Shown here: one piece after another, positions 1 through 7,057 of the stretch
How positions within the stretch are numbered: the stretch's first letter is position 1
Layout of the letters: every line of letters starts with the position of its first letter
NCBI GenBank assembly: GCA_003161205.1
Contig: PMOU01000480.1
Span: forward strand, 9,203-27,595
DNA: 18,393 nt
Direction of reading: 5' to 3'
Source of the DNA: Actinomycetota bacterium
GTDB taxonomy: Bacteria; Actinomycetota; Actinomycetes; Streptosporangiales; Streptosporangiaceae
Translations under genes and position numbers: made by a program
The notes under the pieces: generated by a model
Database searches by the model: none
Told to the model about the DNA's origin: nothing
Seen by the model: the letters and a program-made list of their open reading frames with translations, nothing else

Positions 1-34
1 TCTACAGCGAATCACTTGCTTGATAGCAACTATT

Positions 35-92
35 AGCCTGCGGAACTTGTTTCACTCGCCCCTAGCCAGCAGAACTTGTCTCACTCGCCCCC
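35..92. repeat. 29-bp imperfect tandem repeat at the 3' end of the TMEM175 gene
   Basis: Two adjacent 29-bp units, 35-63 and 64-92, match at 25 of 29 positions and share the core GAACTTGT-TCACTCGCCCC. The second copy contains the stop codon of the minus-strand TMEM175-type gene (81-83), so the last codons and stop are duplicated just downstream of the gene. It looks like a small local duplication. No function is evident. Confidence 0.7.
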
Positions 93-752
93 GGATCCGT
101 CCGGGCCACCGGGGTCGGCGGAGGCGTCCCCGGCCGGAGCCTTGTAGGCGTCGGGTGTGCGCTCCACGATGTAGTAGACGGCGACCAGCGCGATGATCAC
201 GAAGGAGGCGACGGCGTAGAACTGCGCAACCGCGATGGCCATGACGTAGGCAAGCCCGCCGCCGACGAACCGCGCCCGGGCGGCCCAGTGCTTGTCGATT
301 GGCAGCCGCCGGTACATGTGCTCGCCGTGCAGGGTCCACTCGAACATCCCGCCGAAACCGATTGACATGCCGAGGAACACGGCGCCGTAGAGCATCATGG
401 CGATCTGCGTGTCCCGGTGCGCGTGCGAGCCGTGGGGGCCCAGGTACACGGCCAGGTACTCGGCCACGGTGGCGGTGGCGAACGGGATCATCACCACGAA
501 CAGCAGCAGCACCAGATTGAGGAAGAGCAGCGTCCGGTCCACCACGGCGATCCCGCGGACCAGCACATGGTGGTTGACCCAGACGATGCCGATCATGAAG
601 AAACTGATCAGGTACGCGACGAACACTGGCCAGTGGAGCTGATGGAGCAGCACACCGTGGCCGGGCCCGGCCACAGTGAGATTGAGGGCGAGCAGCGTGA
701 TGGCTACCGCGAAGACGCCGTCGCTGAACGCCTCGAGCCTGGACCGGTCCAC
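81..752 (-). CDS. TMEM175-family (DUF1211) potassium-channel-like membrane protein
   Basis: A 223-aa protein with a GTG start at 752. The N-terminus carries the TMEM175 signature R-x-x-x-F-S-D-G-V-F-A (residues 5-15) at the start of the first membrane helix, where the FSD motif lines the pore in characterised members. About six hydrophobic segments follow, the one-repeat architecture usual in bacteria, then a hydrophilic Gly/Asp-rich tail. Bacterial TMEM175 proteins form tetrameric K+-permeable channels in the plasma membrane; that this copy conducts K+ is inferred from family. The gene lies 12 bp after the DUF1003 gene, with AAGG about 5 bases before the GTG, so the two are probably co-transcribed. 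The stop lies in a short tandem duplication. Confidence 0.88.
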   Translation of the reverse strand: MDRSRLEAFSDGVFAVAITLLALNLTVAGPGHGVLLHQLHWPVFVAYLISFFMIGIVWVNHHVLVRGIAVVDRTLLFLNLVLLLFVVMIPFATATVAEYLAVYLGPHGSHAHRDTQIAMMLYGAVFLGMSIGFGGMFEWTLHGEHMYRRLPIDKHWAARARFVGGGLAYVMAIAVAQFYAVASFVIIALVAVYYIVERTPDAYKAPAGDASADPGGPDGSGGE

Positions 753-764
753 CTGTGCCTTGGT

Positions 765-1385
765 TCAGTCGGCGGCGGGCCGCTGCTTGACGGTCGCGAG
801 GATCTGGTTCACGCAGGCCTGGATCTCGTTCTGCTTGCCCGGCATGTCCTTGCTGGCGAAGGTGTCGAGCATCGCCAGCACCCGATCCTGGCCGTTCAGG
901 ATGTCGAGCTGCTGCTTGGCCATCTCGTGCAGCGCGATGAGGGTCTCGTGGTCGGCGATGGCCCGGCGGTCGCTGGCGGCCTGGGCCCGGTTGGCGCTGA
1001 CCTGCAGCGAGATCATGATGGACAGCTGCGGCAGGTTGAGGATGGTCAGCAGCAGCGGCCACGGCGTCTTGTCGAACCCGACGACGTTGCCCAGGAAGAG
1101 CCAGGCCACCACGCCGACGGTGATGAAGACGAACACGTACATGGAGCCGCAGAAGGTGTTGACCGCGTCCGCGATCTTGTCCAGGATGCTGGTGCCGCGC
1201 ACGTGCTTGGACAGGACGAGCCGGGGAATGTGCATTTCCGGGCATTCCCGGATCTGCTTAGCACGCTCACGGATATGCTCCGATGCCTCTTCGATGGCCC
1301 GCACGGCGGCGGCGTCGGTTTCCGGGCGCGGTGGAATCGGCGGGAGAGGAACGTTTGTATCGGTGGGTGAGATTGTCTCGGTCAT
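765..1385 (-). CDS. DUF1003 domain membrane protein
   Basis: The start is taken at ATG 1385 (206 aa), because a strong ribosome binding site (GGAGGT, 5 bases upstream) precedes it; an upstream in-frame start at 1439 would add 18 residues and has no such site. The protein has a polar Pro-rich N-terminus, a central DUF1003 core with two membrane helices (about residues 83-105 and 110-132) containing the family's Gly-Ser turn before the first helix, and a charged helical C-terminal tail that may form a coiled coil. DUF1003 proteins have no established biochemical role. The short gap to the TMEM175 gene suggests a two-gene membrane operon unrelated to the neighbouring mycofactocin gene. Confidence 0.88.
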   Translation of the reverse strand: MTETISPTDTNVPLPPIPPRPETDAAAVRAIEEASEHIRERAKQIRECPEMHIPRLVLSKHVRGTSILDKIADAVNTFCGSMYVFVFITVGVVAWLFLGNVVGFDKTPWPLLLTILNLPQLSIMISLQVSANRAQAASDRRAIADHETLIALHEMAKQQLDILNGQDRVLAMLDTFASKDMPGKQNEIQACVNQILATVKQRPAAD

Positions 1386-1521
1386 CAGGCACCTCCGCTG
1401 GTTTGGCGGCACGACCAGCCAATAGTTAAGGACTGCCACAACCTAGCGTGCTTTCGCTGGTACAGGTGCACAGGCCGCTTTCCCCGTCACCGCCGCGGCG
1501 TCCTTTTTATATGCCGAACGG

Positions 1522-2232
1522 TCAGTGGAGCAGCCGCTCAATCGCGCCATTCAGCCCGCCGGTGAGGCGCGCGAGCAGTTCCTCGCCTTCGGCCGCCGAG
1601 GCCCCGGCCGGGTCGCCGAGGACGCCGTTGGCGCTGACTGCGCGCACGCCCTGCTCGCGCAGCACCGGCATGATCTCGCTGATGGGCCGGACCTCGCCTG
1701 GTCCGGCCGCGGCCAGGCGCACGACGGCCGGGTCCAGCGCGAGCATGACCGAGGTCTCCGACCGGCCGGCGTGGGCGTCACCGCCCGGCAGCCCGGCGTG
1801 CCAGCTCTCACACGATCGTCCCTCGTAGCGGAGCCGGCCGATCGCGGCCTGGACCGCGGTGGCGTTCCCGCCGTGCCCGTTGACTAGCAGCATGGCGGGC
1901 CAGTGCAGGCTGGCGTGCCGGCCTAGTTCGATCAGGCACGTGGTGAGCGCGTCGGTGCCGATGGACAGCGTGCCGGGGAAGGCCGCGTGCTCACCGCTGG
2001 CGCCGACGGCGAAGGCCGGAGCAAGCGCCACGCCGGGACGGCCCGCGCAGGCACGCCGGGCCACGGCCACGGCGATCCTGGTATCGGTGTCCAGCGGCAG
2101 GTGCGGGCCGTGCTGCTCCAGCGAGCCGACCGGCACGACCAGCAGCCGCCGCGGGCTGTCCTCCACCTCTGGCCAGCGCAGCCGCGCCAGCTCGGCACCG
2201 GCCAGCTCAGCAGCGGGGTGCAGCGCGGACAT
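1522..2232 (-). CDS. mftE: Mycofactocin precursor peptide peptidase MftE (creatininase family)
   Basis: A 236-aa creatininase-family amidohydrolase closely resembling MftE. The family's metal-site motifs are intact: E-Q-H-G-P-H-L-P-L-D-T-D-T at 39-51, G-A-S-G-E-H at 77-82, N-G-H-G-G-N at 118-123, H-A-G-x-x-E-T at 154-160, and G-V-L-G-D-P near the C-terminus. MftE cleaves the MftC-modified MftA peptide to release the C-terminal Val-Tyr-derived AHDP unit that becomes the mycofactocin redox cofactor. On the minus strand TAGCAT lies six bases before the ATG, compatible with a leaderless transcript, though no good -35 is seen. mftA-D are not in the window, and mftF starts some 16 kb away on the other strand, an unusual split. 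The motif set makes generic creatininase unlikely. Confidence 0.92.
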   Translation of the reverse strand: MSALHPAAELAGAELARLRWPEVEDSPRRLLVVPVGSLEQHGPHLPLDTDTRIAVAVARRACAGRPGVALAPAFAVGASGEHAAFPGTLSIGTDALTTCLIELGRHASLHWPAMLLVNGHGGNATAVQAAIGRLRYEGRSCESWHAGLPGGDAHAGRSETSVMLALDPAVVRLAAAGPGEVRPISEIMPVLREQGVRAVSANGVLGDPAGASAAEGEELLARLTGGLNGAIERLLH

Positions 2233-2639
2233 GCGGTCATGCTACGGGTTTCCCCGCCGCCCGAGAGAGGCCCGGCGAACCGCCGATGGGCGTTAGCGTG
2301 ACATCGCCGCAGCCGCCGGGGCATCACCCGCTTCATGGTCTTTGCCGTGGCGCCGACCGCTGCGGCCCCTCAGGGACTTCCGCAAGCGGTTGGTATCTGG
2401 AAGGGACACCTACCAGTGACACTTATTGAGGAACTCGCCAGGGTCCACCTTGCCGAGGCATGCCGCCTGGACCCGTGCCTGGCTATCGTTGAGTTAGGGT
2501 GTCGCGGACCAGGACAGGCTGCCGCAGACCAGCGACCGCGCGCGTTCGCGGCGGGATCAGCGCAGCTAAGGCCGGCAGCCAACCACGGGGCCAGATCTCA
2601 TGCGAGGCTGGCTCTTCGCCCCATTTTTTTATCGGTTAC
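2233..2639. other. Intergenic region (407 bp) with no recognisable gene
   Basis: This lies between the mftE start and the end of the GT-B glycosyltransferase gene. No open frame has a convincing protein: one plus-strand frame spans most of it but has no family resemblance. It holds a GC-rich inverted repeat (2517-2580) and a run of seven T at about 2624-2630 on the plus strand. It forms the left junction between the mycofactocin gene and the biosynthetic block. Confidence 0.6.
2517..2580. terminator. Possible factor-independent hairpin downstream of the GT-B gene
   Basis: Perfect 8-bp outer arms GGCTGCCG (2517-2524) and CGGCAGCC (2573-2580) enclose a second 5-bp stem, CCGCG/CGCGG. There is no U-tract on the minus strand, as is common for actinobacterial terminators. 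The position downstream of the minus-strand glycosyltransferase gene fits termination. A structured RNA element is an alternative. Confidence 0.35.
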
Positions 2640-3827
2640 CTAAATGTGAATGTCTGACAGGTCAGGCATGGAGTTCTCATCCTGCTTCGTCTGCGCTAGC
2701 AGCCGGAGCCGCTGGCCGAGCTCGGTCATGGCCGCGCTGTCGGTTAGTGATGCGGGTCCTGGCCGGGGTGCGCGGAGTGATTTCCCAATCTGGATCGCCA
2801 GGTCGTGTGCGGTCGATCCGTCAGGTATGAGTTCGCATCGTCCATCGGCCTGGAACCGGCGGAGACGCAGGCCCTGATCGTCGGTGCTGCGGGGCGCGGC
2901 GGCGGCGAGGACCCGGGCACCGCCGACTGCGGACTCGTGTACGACGCCGTAGCCGCCGCGGCAGAGAATCAGGCTGGCTGCCGCTAGGAGGGCCGGCAGT
3001 TGGTCCGTGGCGCGGATGACCGTGAGGTCGTGCGGGAATCCGGGCTCTACGCGGAGCGCGCCGTTGAAGAGCGGTCCTAGTACCGCTACGACTGACATGC
3101 CATCTGGCTTGACCTGCCTGAGCGCGGCTAGGCACTGGTCGAAGTGGTCGACCGTGTCCTGACCTGATCCGCCGCCGCTCGTGATGACGATGACGCGGGT
3201 TCCCGGCTTCAGCTGCGGCCCGTTCGGTGCTCCATCGGGATTATCCCCGGCTTCGCGGTGGATGGGGCCAGTCCAAAGCGCCGGGATTCCCGCCTCTGCG
3301 AGCACGTCCAGTGTTGCTTCATTCCCTGTTGCCACATCCGGGACGAAGACGAGATCCATCTGGCGGATTGGGCAGAGCGGATCGCTCAGGTAGTCCCTGA
3401 GATCGCGCCGGGGCCGGAGGCACAGTGCCTGCCTGGCGCCGAGCAGGCTCGCGGCGCGCAGCATCGGCGGCCAGACCATGGTGTCGTGGACGACCAGGCG
3501 GGGCTGGAGGCTGGCTAGCGCCGCGAAGGACATCCGGACGGCCGCCTGAAGAAGAGACTCAGCGGCGGCCTGATCGTGGTCGAAATAGTCGCGCAGATGA
3601 GCCGTGGAAGGCAGCTGAAGTACCGGGATCGTCCCGGCCATGTCCAGCGTCGCCGACCCCTCGCTGAGGAGCACCGGCCAGAGCGATGGCTGTGCGGCAA
3701 TTAGATAACTGGCCAGGGCGACCTGACGGCTGAGATGGCCAGTTCCCACGCCGTTGATGGCATGCAGGATGACAGTCCGCCTGGCGCTATCGCGCGCAAT
3801 CCCGGAGTCAGTCAACGAGCGCGCCAT
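2640..3827 (-). CDS. GT-B fold glycosyltransferase, MurG/GT28-like
   Basis: A 395-aa protein. The N-terminal Rossmann domain opens with a strand and the glycine-rich loop N-G-V-G-T-G-H (25-31), as in MurG-type and macrolide-type glycosyltransferases. The C-terminal domain has the donor-nucleotide region C-R-G-G-Y-G-V-V-H-E-S followed by G-G-A-R-V, equivalent to the GG-x-x-x-x-E motif of GT28 and GT1 enzymes. Expected activity is transfer of a sugar from a nucleotide donor. The acceptor cannot be read from sequence, and peptidoglycan synthesis is unlikely given the context. It is divergent from the acetyltransferase gene across a short gap that must hold both promoters. The 568-aa protein at 5276-6982 shares the fold, so the cluster holds two such enzymes. 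The last residues (DLSDIHI) are polar and show no truncation. Confidence 0.8.
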   Translation of the reverse strand: MARSLTDSGIARDSARRTVILHAINGVGTGHLSRQVALASYLIAAQPSLWPVLLSEGSATLDMAGTIPVLQLPSTAHLRDYFDHDQAAAESLLQAAVRMSFAALASLQPRLVVHDTMVWPPMLRAASLLGARQALCLRPRRDLRDYLSDPLCPIRQMDLVFVPDVATGNEATLDVLAEAGIPALWTGPIHREAGDNPDGAPNGPQLKPGTRVIVITSGGGSGQDTVDHFDQCLAALRQVKPDGMSVVAVLGPLFNGALRVEPGFPHDLTVIRATDQLPALLAAASLILCRGGYGVVHESAVGGARVLAAAAPRSTDDQGLRLRRFQADGRCELIPDGSTAHDLAIQIGKSLRAPRPGPASLTDSAAMTELGQRLRLLAQTKQDENSMPDLSDIHI

Positions 3828-3901
3828 TCGACGCGATTCGGGCGTATCCTTCCGTCACTGTCGGCATGCGCCAGATCAGCATCCTGGGGAGCGTTAGCGA
3901 A

Positions 3902-4351
3902 ATGGGTCCGGAACGTCTTTGGCTGATCTCCATAATGCTGCGCCGCCGAGGGCATCATGTGCTGGCTAGGCGGGTGAAGCAGCTTAACTCGTTCTTGTTC
4001 CACAACTCGCTCGGCGCAGGCGCGCAGGTTTACCCAGACATCTACCTCGGCCATCATGGCATGGGCATCGTAGTACACGACAATGTCGTCATCGGCCAGC
4101 GGGTACGGATCTGGCAAAACGTGACCCTCGCCGTCCGTTCTCCAGCCGGAACGCCGGACAGGATCGTAATCGAGGACGACGTGATGATCGGGGCGAACGC
4201 CGTTGTCATCACCCCATTGAGGAACAGCATCCGGATCGGCCGCCGCGCGCGGGTAGGAGCTGGAGCGGTCGTGGTCAATGATGTTCCAGCTGGCGCGACC
4301 GTCGTCGGCGTGCCTGCCCACGTCGTCAAGATGCGCCAAGATGAGCATTAG
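3902..4351 (+). CDS. Serine O-acetyltransferase-like hexapeptide-repeat acyltransferase
   Basis: The start is chosen at ATG 3902 (149 aa): GGGGAG lies about ten bases upstream and the family usually begins close to this point. An in-frame ATG at 3866 would add 12 residues. After a short helical N-terminus, residues 40-143 form a left-handed beta-helix of hexapeptide repeats. They include L-G-H-H-G-M-G-I-V-V-H (49-59) with the CysE-type catalytic His pair, V-V-I-G-Q-R-V-R-I-W-Q-N-V-T-L (62-76), and the closing G-A-V-V-V-N-D-V-P-A-G (121-131). It should transfer acetyl or another acyl group from acyl-CoA to a hydroxyl or amine. It is shorter than housekeeping CysE and resembles the truncated serine acetyltransferases often found in polysaccharide and secondary-metabolite loci, so a tailoring role is more likely than cysteine synthesis. 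It overlaps the dioxygenase gene tail to tail by 4 bp. Confidence 0.85.
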   Translation: MGPERLWLISIMLRRRGHHVLARRVKQLNSFLFHNSLGAGAQVYPDIYLGHHGMGIVVHDNVVIGQRVRIWQNVTLAVRSPAGTPDRIVIEDDVMIGANAVVITPLRNSIRIGRRARVGAGAVVVNDVPAGATVVGVPAHVVKMRQDEH

Positions 4352-5064
4352 ATCGGCACTCCGTTGATCGCTTCAGGCGGGCGGCGTATGCCAATGACGG
4401 TCGCCAGCTGCTCGGTCGCGGACCACGGGCCGGGTTCCGGAGGACCGGACATCGGCCGTACCCACTTTTCGACGAAACTGAGCAGCATCGCTGAACGGAG
4501 CCTGGCGGATGAGTTGAAGCCCGACCGGTGCCAAGTCGCAGCGACCATAACCAGCAGGGATCCCGCTTTCATGGTGCAGATCTCGCGAGTTCCGGTCTGC
4601 TCTGTGTCTGGTGCTCGCGGCGGGATGTGCGATCCTGGCACGATTTCGGTGCCGCCGTTGCTCCCGTCAAAATCGTCGAGAGCAAGAACGCACTGGAGTC
4701 CAAGAACAGAGCCGGTTACTATGGTACGCATTTCGTTGTACGGATAGTCGATATGCCAGTTGTCGATCGGCTGTCCTGGCTCCAGTACATTGAGGCTGAA
4801 ATCCGACAGTAGGTAGTATTCTCCGAGCAGTGCCGTCAGCAACTCTATGAGCAGGGGTTTTGTGAGCACGTCGAGGAATGGCTGTCCGTGCCGGTAGAGA
4901 TCCCAAACGCGCGTTGACTTCGGGTAGCGCTGCGCGTGCTCCCCGGCTGCCAGGTCGGCCGCGATCCCGTGCATGGCCTGGCACGCTGCGGGATCGGCGA
5001 AACCTGGAATGACCGTGAATCCGCGGGTCATGATCTCGCTGGCGAGGACCGTGGCGGCGGTCAT
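4348..5064 (-). CDS. Phytanoyl-CoA dioxygenase (PhyH)-family Fe(II)/2-oxoglutarate hydroxylase
   Basis: A 238-aa protein with the double-stranded beta-helix facial triad visible: H104-x-D106 in N-W-H-I-D-Y-P and distal H179 in A-T-W-H-R-S-G, followed 11 residues later by R190, which would bind the 2-oxoglutarate carboxylate. The segment G-G-T-E-I-V-P-G-S-H (137-146) is the usual PhyH strand-turn. Family members hydroxylate, and sometimes cyclise or halogenate, small molecules and carrier-bound amino acids using O2 and 2-oxoglutarate; hydroxylation of a cluster intermediate is the simplest inference. It is the last gene of a three-gene operon: its ATG overlaps the stop of the 72-aa gene in an ATGA junction, so the two are translationally coupled. 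Confidence 0.88.
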   Translation of the reverse strand: MTAATVLASEIMTRGFTVIPGFADPAACQAMHGIAADLAAGEHAQRYPKSTRVWDLYRHGQPFLDVLTKPLLIELLTALLGEYYLLSDFSLNVLEPGQPIDNWHIDYPYNEMRTIVTGSVLGLQCVLALDDFDGSNGGTEIVPGSHIPPRAPDTEQTGTREICTMKAGSLLVMVAATWHRSGFNSSARLRSAMLLSFVEKWVRPMSGPPEPGPWSATEQLATVIGIRRPPEAINGVPI

Positions 5065-5279
5065 TCCGGGCTCGCTGGCTGGCGTGCGCGCATTCGTATG
5101 ACCGTTCCGCGAGTGTCGTGTTCGGCGATGTCAATCACCGAGCCATCCGATACGAGACCGCTTATAATCCGTTCAACGAAACTGGCAAGATCGCTTTCAG
5201 CTCGCCGGATGTGCATTTCGCAGATTACTGTCATGATGGGCTCGGCGTCACCTTGTTCTAGTTCATTCCGGTCTGTCAT
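5061..5279 (-). CDS. Small 72-aa protein of unknown function
   Basis: The start is ATG 5279, which overlaps the stop of the upstream 568-aa gene (ATGA). Its own stop overlaps the start of the dioxygenase gene in the same way, so it is translationally coupled on both sides and very probably expressed. The sequence has a short acidic N-terminus, a strand (M-T-V-I-C-E-M-H-I), an amphipathic helix (E-S-D-L-A-S-F-V-E-R-I-I) and two more strands ending R-G-T-V-I-R-M-R-A-R, a beta-alpha-beta-beta pattern like a small ferredoxin-like domain. No family was recognised. There is no D-S-L motif of a carrier protein and no cysteine-rich or leader-like segment, so it is probably not an ACP or a RiPP precursor. 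An accessory or subunit protein for either neighbour is a guess. Confidence 0.72.
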   Translation of the reverse strand: MTDRNELEQGDAEPIMTVICEMHIRRAESDLASFVERIISGLVSDGSVIDIAEHDTRGTVIRMRARQPASPE

Positions 5280-6982
5280 GCAGGCTCCAGCAGGCGGAGC
5301 GCCCCAGTAGCGATCAGTGTTTCTGTCGAGGCGAGCTGGAGCGGTTGCGCGGCGAGCCAGCCCCCGATCGCGCGCACATATCGAGCTGTGGACGGCTCGT
5401 CGCCGGTTTCCGACAGGCTGACAACGGAACATAGAGCCGAGCGCGTATTCAGGTTTCCCGCTATCTGCTGCTCGAAGAGACGCTCGCGACCGACCACGCC
5501 CTGGATCGCAACAGAGGCGGCGCACAGCAGGGCTGGGCGCGCTGGTCGGAGTCTCAGCCAGCGCTGCACGGCCGGCGCAACAGATGAGGTCTCCGACAGG
5601 AGCAAACGCACGCCGCGGTCTGCGAGTGACTGCGGATCGGCATCAAGGAGCGACTGGTCGATCATGACGATGCTTGCCCCCGTGACTTTTCCAGTGAGCA
5701 CTTCCTGCGCTGTCGTGATGGGCCGGACGCCAGCCCTCTCTTCATGCAGGATCGTGGCTGCGGTTAGCGATGCGGGCAGGATGCGCCTGAGCGCTGCGGG
5801 GCTCAATCCGGCCGGCGGTCGTAGCACGAGGAACAGCAGTTTGCTGGCAAGCGCCGGTGGCGGCGACTGGGCGCTGGCGTGAATCGTGTCGATGATCTGT
5901 TCGATCCCGGCGCGATTCGGCTGGGTCCGTCTCTCGCGCAAGGGCTGCGCCAGGCCGTAGCGGATCGCCGCCTCGATGGCTTCCGGGTCGGGAGGAACAA
6001 CCTTCCCGCCGTAAGCCGCGACAACCCGGGCAGCGTGATGGTCTAGGTCTTCCATGAACGAGACGTCCGGGACCAGTACCAGGTTCGCTCCGCCCAGCAG
6101 CGCTTCGGACAGCACATTGTTGCCGGGTTTGAGCACTGCGACGTGCGCTGCGGCCAGCAGTCCCGCGAGGTTCGGCTCGAATCTGGTGATCGTGATATTG
6201 GATGACCCTGCCAGAGGGCGCCCGGCGTAGTAGGGGCCGGAAACGAACACGAAGCGCACGCGGCCGTGCGCGGAACCGATCTTGCCGACGGCGATGCGGC
6301 AGGCTTCGAAGAGCCGGTCACCATATCCGTCGTGTGCCTGGTCGCCTCCGGCTCCGCCATTGACTACGACGAGGGCCTCGCCATGCGGCGCGTACCGGGC
6401 CCGCGTATCTGCTGTCTGCCTGGCCGAAGGCACCTGGCAGAAATTGCCGACCAGTGAGAACTTGCCGCTAGATAGAACTGCCGCGAGAGATTCGCCGCTG
6501 TGCCCCTCCTGAAGGAACTCGTCGAGACTCTGGGCGATCATGATGTGCTGGTAGCCGACCAGCCGCCCGCTCTCGCGTAGACGGTCAAACGACTGGCCGT
6601 CAAGCCGCCGCATCATCAGCAGGCGTTGTCGGCCGGCTAGCGTGGCCAGGTCCCAGTACCGCTGATCGGGATAGGTGTCCTCGATGACCGCCACCGGGTC
6701 AAGGCGGTCAAGCAAGCGGTCGAGGATGCTGATGTAGCAATCCTCGGCGACAGCCGACGCGACCCGGTGCAGCAAGGGAAAGTTGATGACACGCACGGTG
6801 CTGCCCCGGTACAGCGCCAGTGAGCTAGCCTGGCTGATCACGATCGGCCGTAGCACGCCCCGCGCCCGGATCGCTTCGGCGATGACCAGCGCCCGGCGTA
6901 TGTGCCCGAACCCGATCCCGTTCTTGACGAGGATCACAACGTTCCTTGTCTCCCCGCCGTCCGCCTGATCCACGTTTGTCAT
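5276..6982 (-). CDS. GT-B fold glycosyltransferase-like protein with extra C-terminal domain
   Basis: A 568-aa protein. Residues 13-380 resemble MurG/GT28-type glycosyltransferases: the N-terminal domain opens with N-G-I-G-F-G-H (21-27), and the C-terminal half has V-V-V-N-G-G-A-G-G (205-213), F-V-S-G-P-Y-Y and the donor site L-K-P-G-N-N-V-L-S-E-A-L-L-G-G (284-298). Residues 381-568 form an additional alpha/beta region of about 190 aa that I do not recognise. The protein is thus longer than the usual 350-420 aa of the family. It is the first gene of a minus-strand operon, followed with a 4-bp overlap by the 72-aa gene, and is divergent from argS across 75 bp. By eye its codons are less GC-biased at third positions than those of argS. 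It likely glycosylates a cluster intermediate. Confidence 0.78.
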   Translation of the reverse strand: MTNVDQADGGETRNVVILVKNGIGFGHIRRALVIAEAIRARGVLRPIVISQASSLALYRGSTVRVINFPLLHRVASAVAEDCYISILDRLLDRLDPVAVIEDTYPDQRYWDLATLAGRQRLLMMRRLDGQSFDRLRESGRLVGYQHIMIAQSLDEFLQEGHSGESLAAVLSSGKFSLVGNFCQVPSARQTADTRARYAPHGEALVVVNGGAGGDQAHDGYGDRLFEACRIAVGKIGSAHGRVRFVFVSGPYYAGRPLAGSSNITITRFEPNLAGLLAAAHVAVLKPGNNVLSEALLGGANLVLVPDVSFMEDLDHHAARVVAAYGGKVVPPDPEAIEAAIRYGLAQPLRERRTQPNRAGIEQIIDTIHASAQSPPPALASKLLFLVLRPPAGLSPAALRRILPASLTAATILHEERAGVRPITTAQEVLTGKVTGASIVMIDQSLLDADPQSLADRGVRLLLSETSSVAPAVQRWLRLRPARPALLCAASVAIQGVVGRERLFEQQIAGNLNTRSALCSVVSLSETGDEPSTARYVRAIGGWLAAQPLQLASTETLIATGALRLLEPA

Positions 6983-7018
6983 TATCTCAGCCCGTACACT
7001 TGCGAGTGCCTATTTAAT

Positions 7019-7049
7019 TGACTGGAAGCTTTGCCGTTTCGGCTAGGCT
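7019..7049 (+). promoter_or_regulatory. Predicted leaderless promoter of argS
   Basis: A TTGACT hexamer (7019-7024) and TAGGCT (7044-7049) are separated by 19 bases, resembling a primary-sigma promoter. The -10 ends eight bases before ATG 7058, so the transcript would begin at or within two bases of the start codon. No Shine-Dalgarno sequence is present. This supports 7058 rather than the upstream TTG at 7031. Confidence 0.5.
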
Positions 7050-7057
7050 GGCTATCC

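Noticed and set aside
52..1245. Long open frame of nearly 400 codons overlapping the DUF1003 and TMEM175 genes
   Set aside because: It is an Arg/His/Pro-rich translation in another frame of two genes with clear family motifs and good starts.
2575..2635. T-run at 2624-2630 as a plus-strand Rho-independent terminator
   Set aside because: Only a weak 5-bp stem precedes it and no plus-strand gene ends there.
2335..2643. 102-codon plus-strand frame in the left intergenic gap
   Set aside because: No ribosome binding site, no recognisable motif, and it runs through the inverted repeat and the T-run.
5061..5279. 72-aa protein as a RiPP precursor or acyl carrier
   Set aside because: No leader/core division, no Cys/Ser/Thr-rich core, no D-S-L phosphopantetheine site, and no RiPP maturase nearby.
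5280..5525. Upstream extension of the 72-aa protein
   Set aside because: Arg-rich antisense-like translation inside the 568-aa gene; the coupled ATG at 5279 is better.
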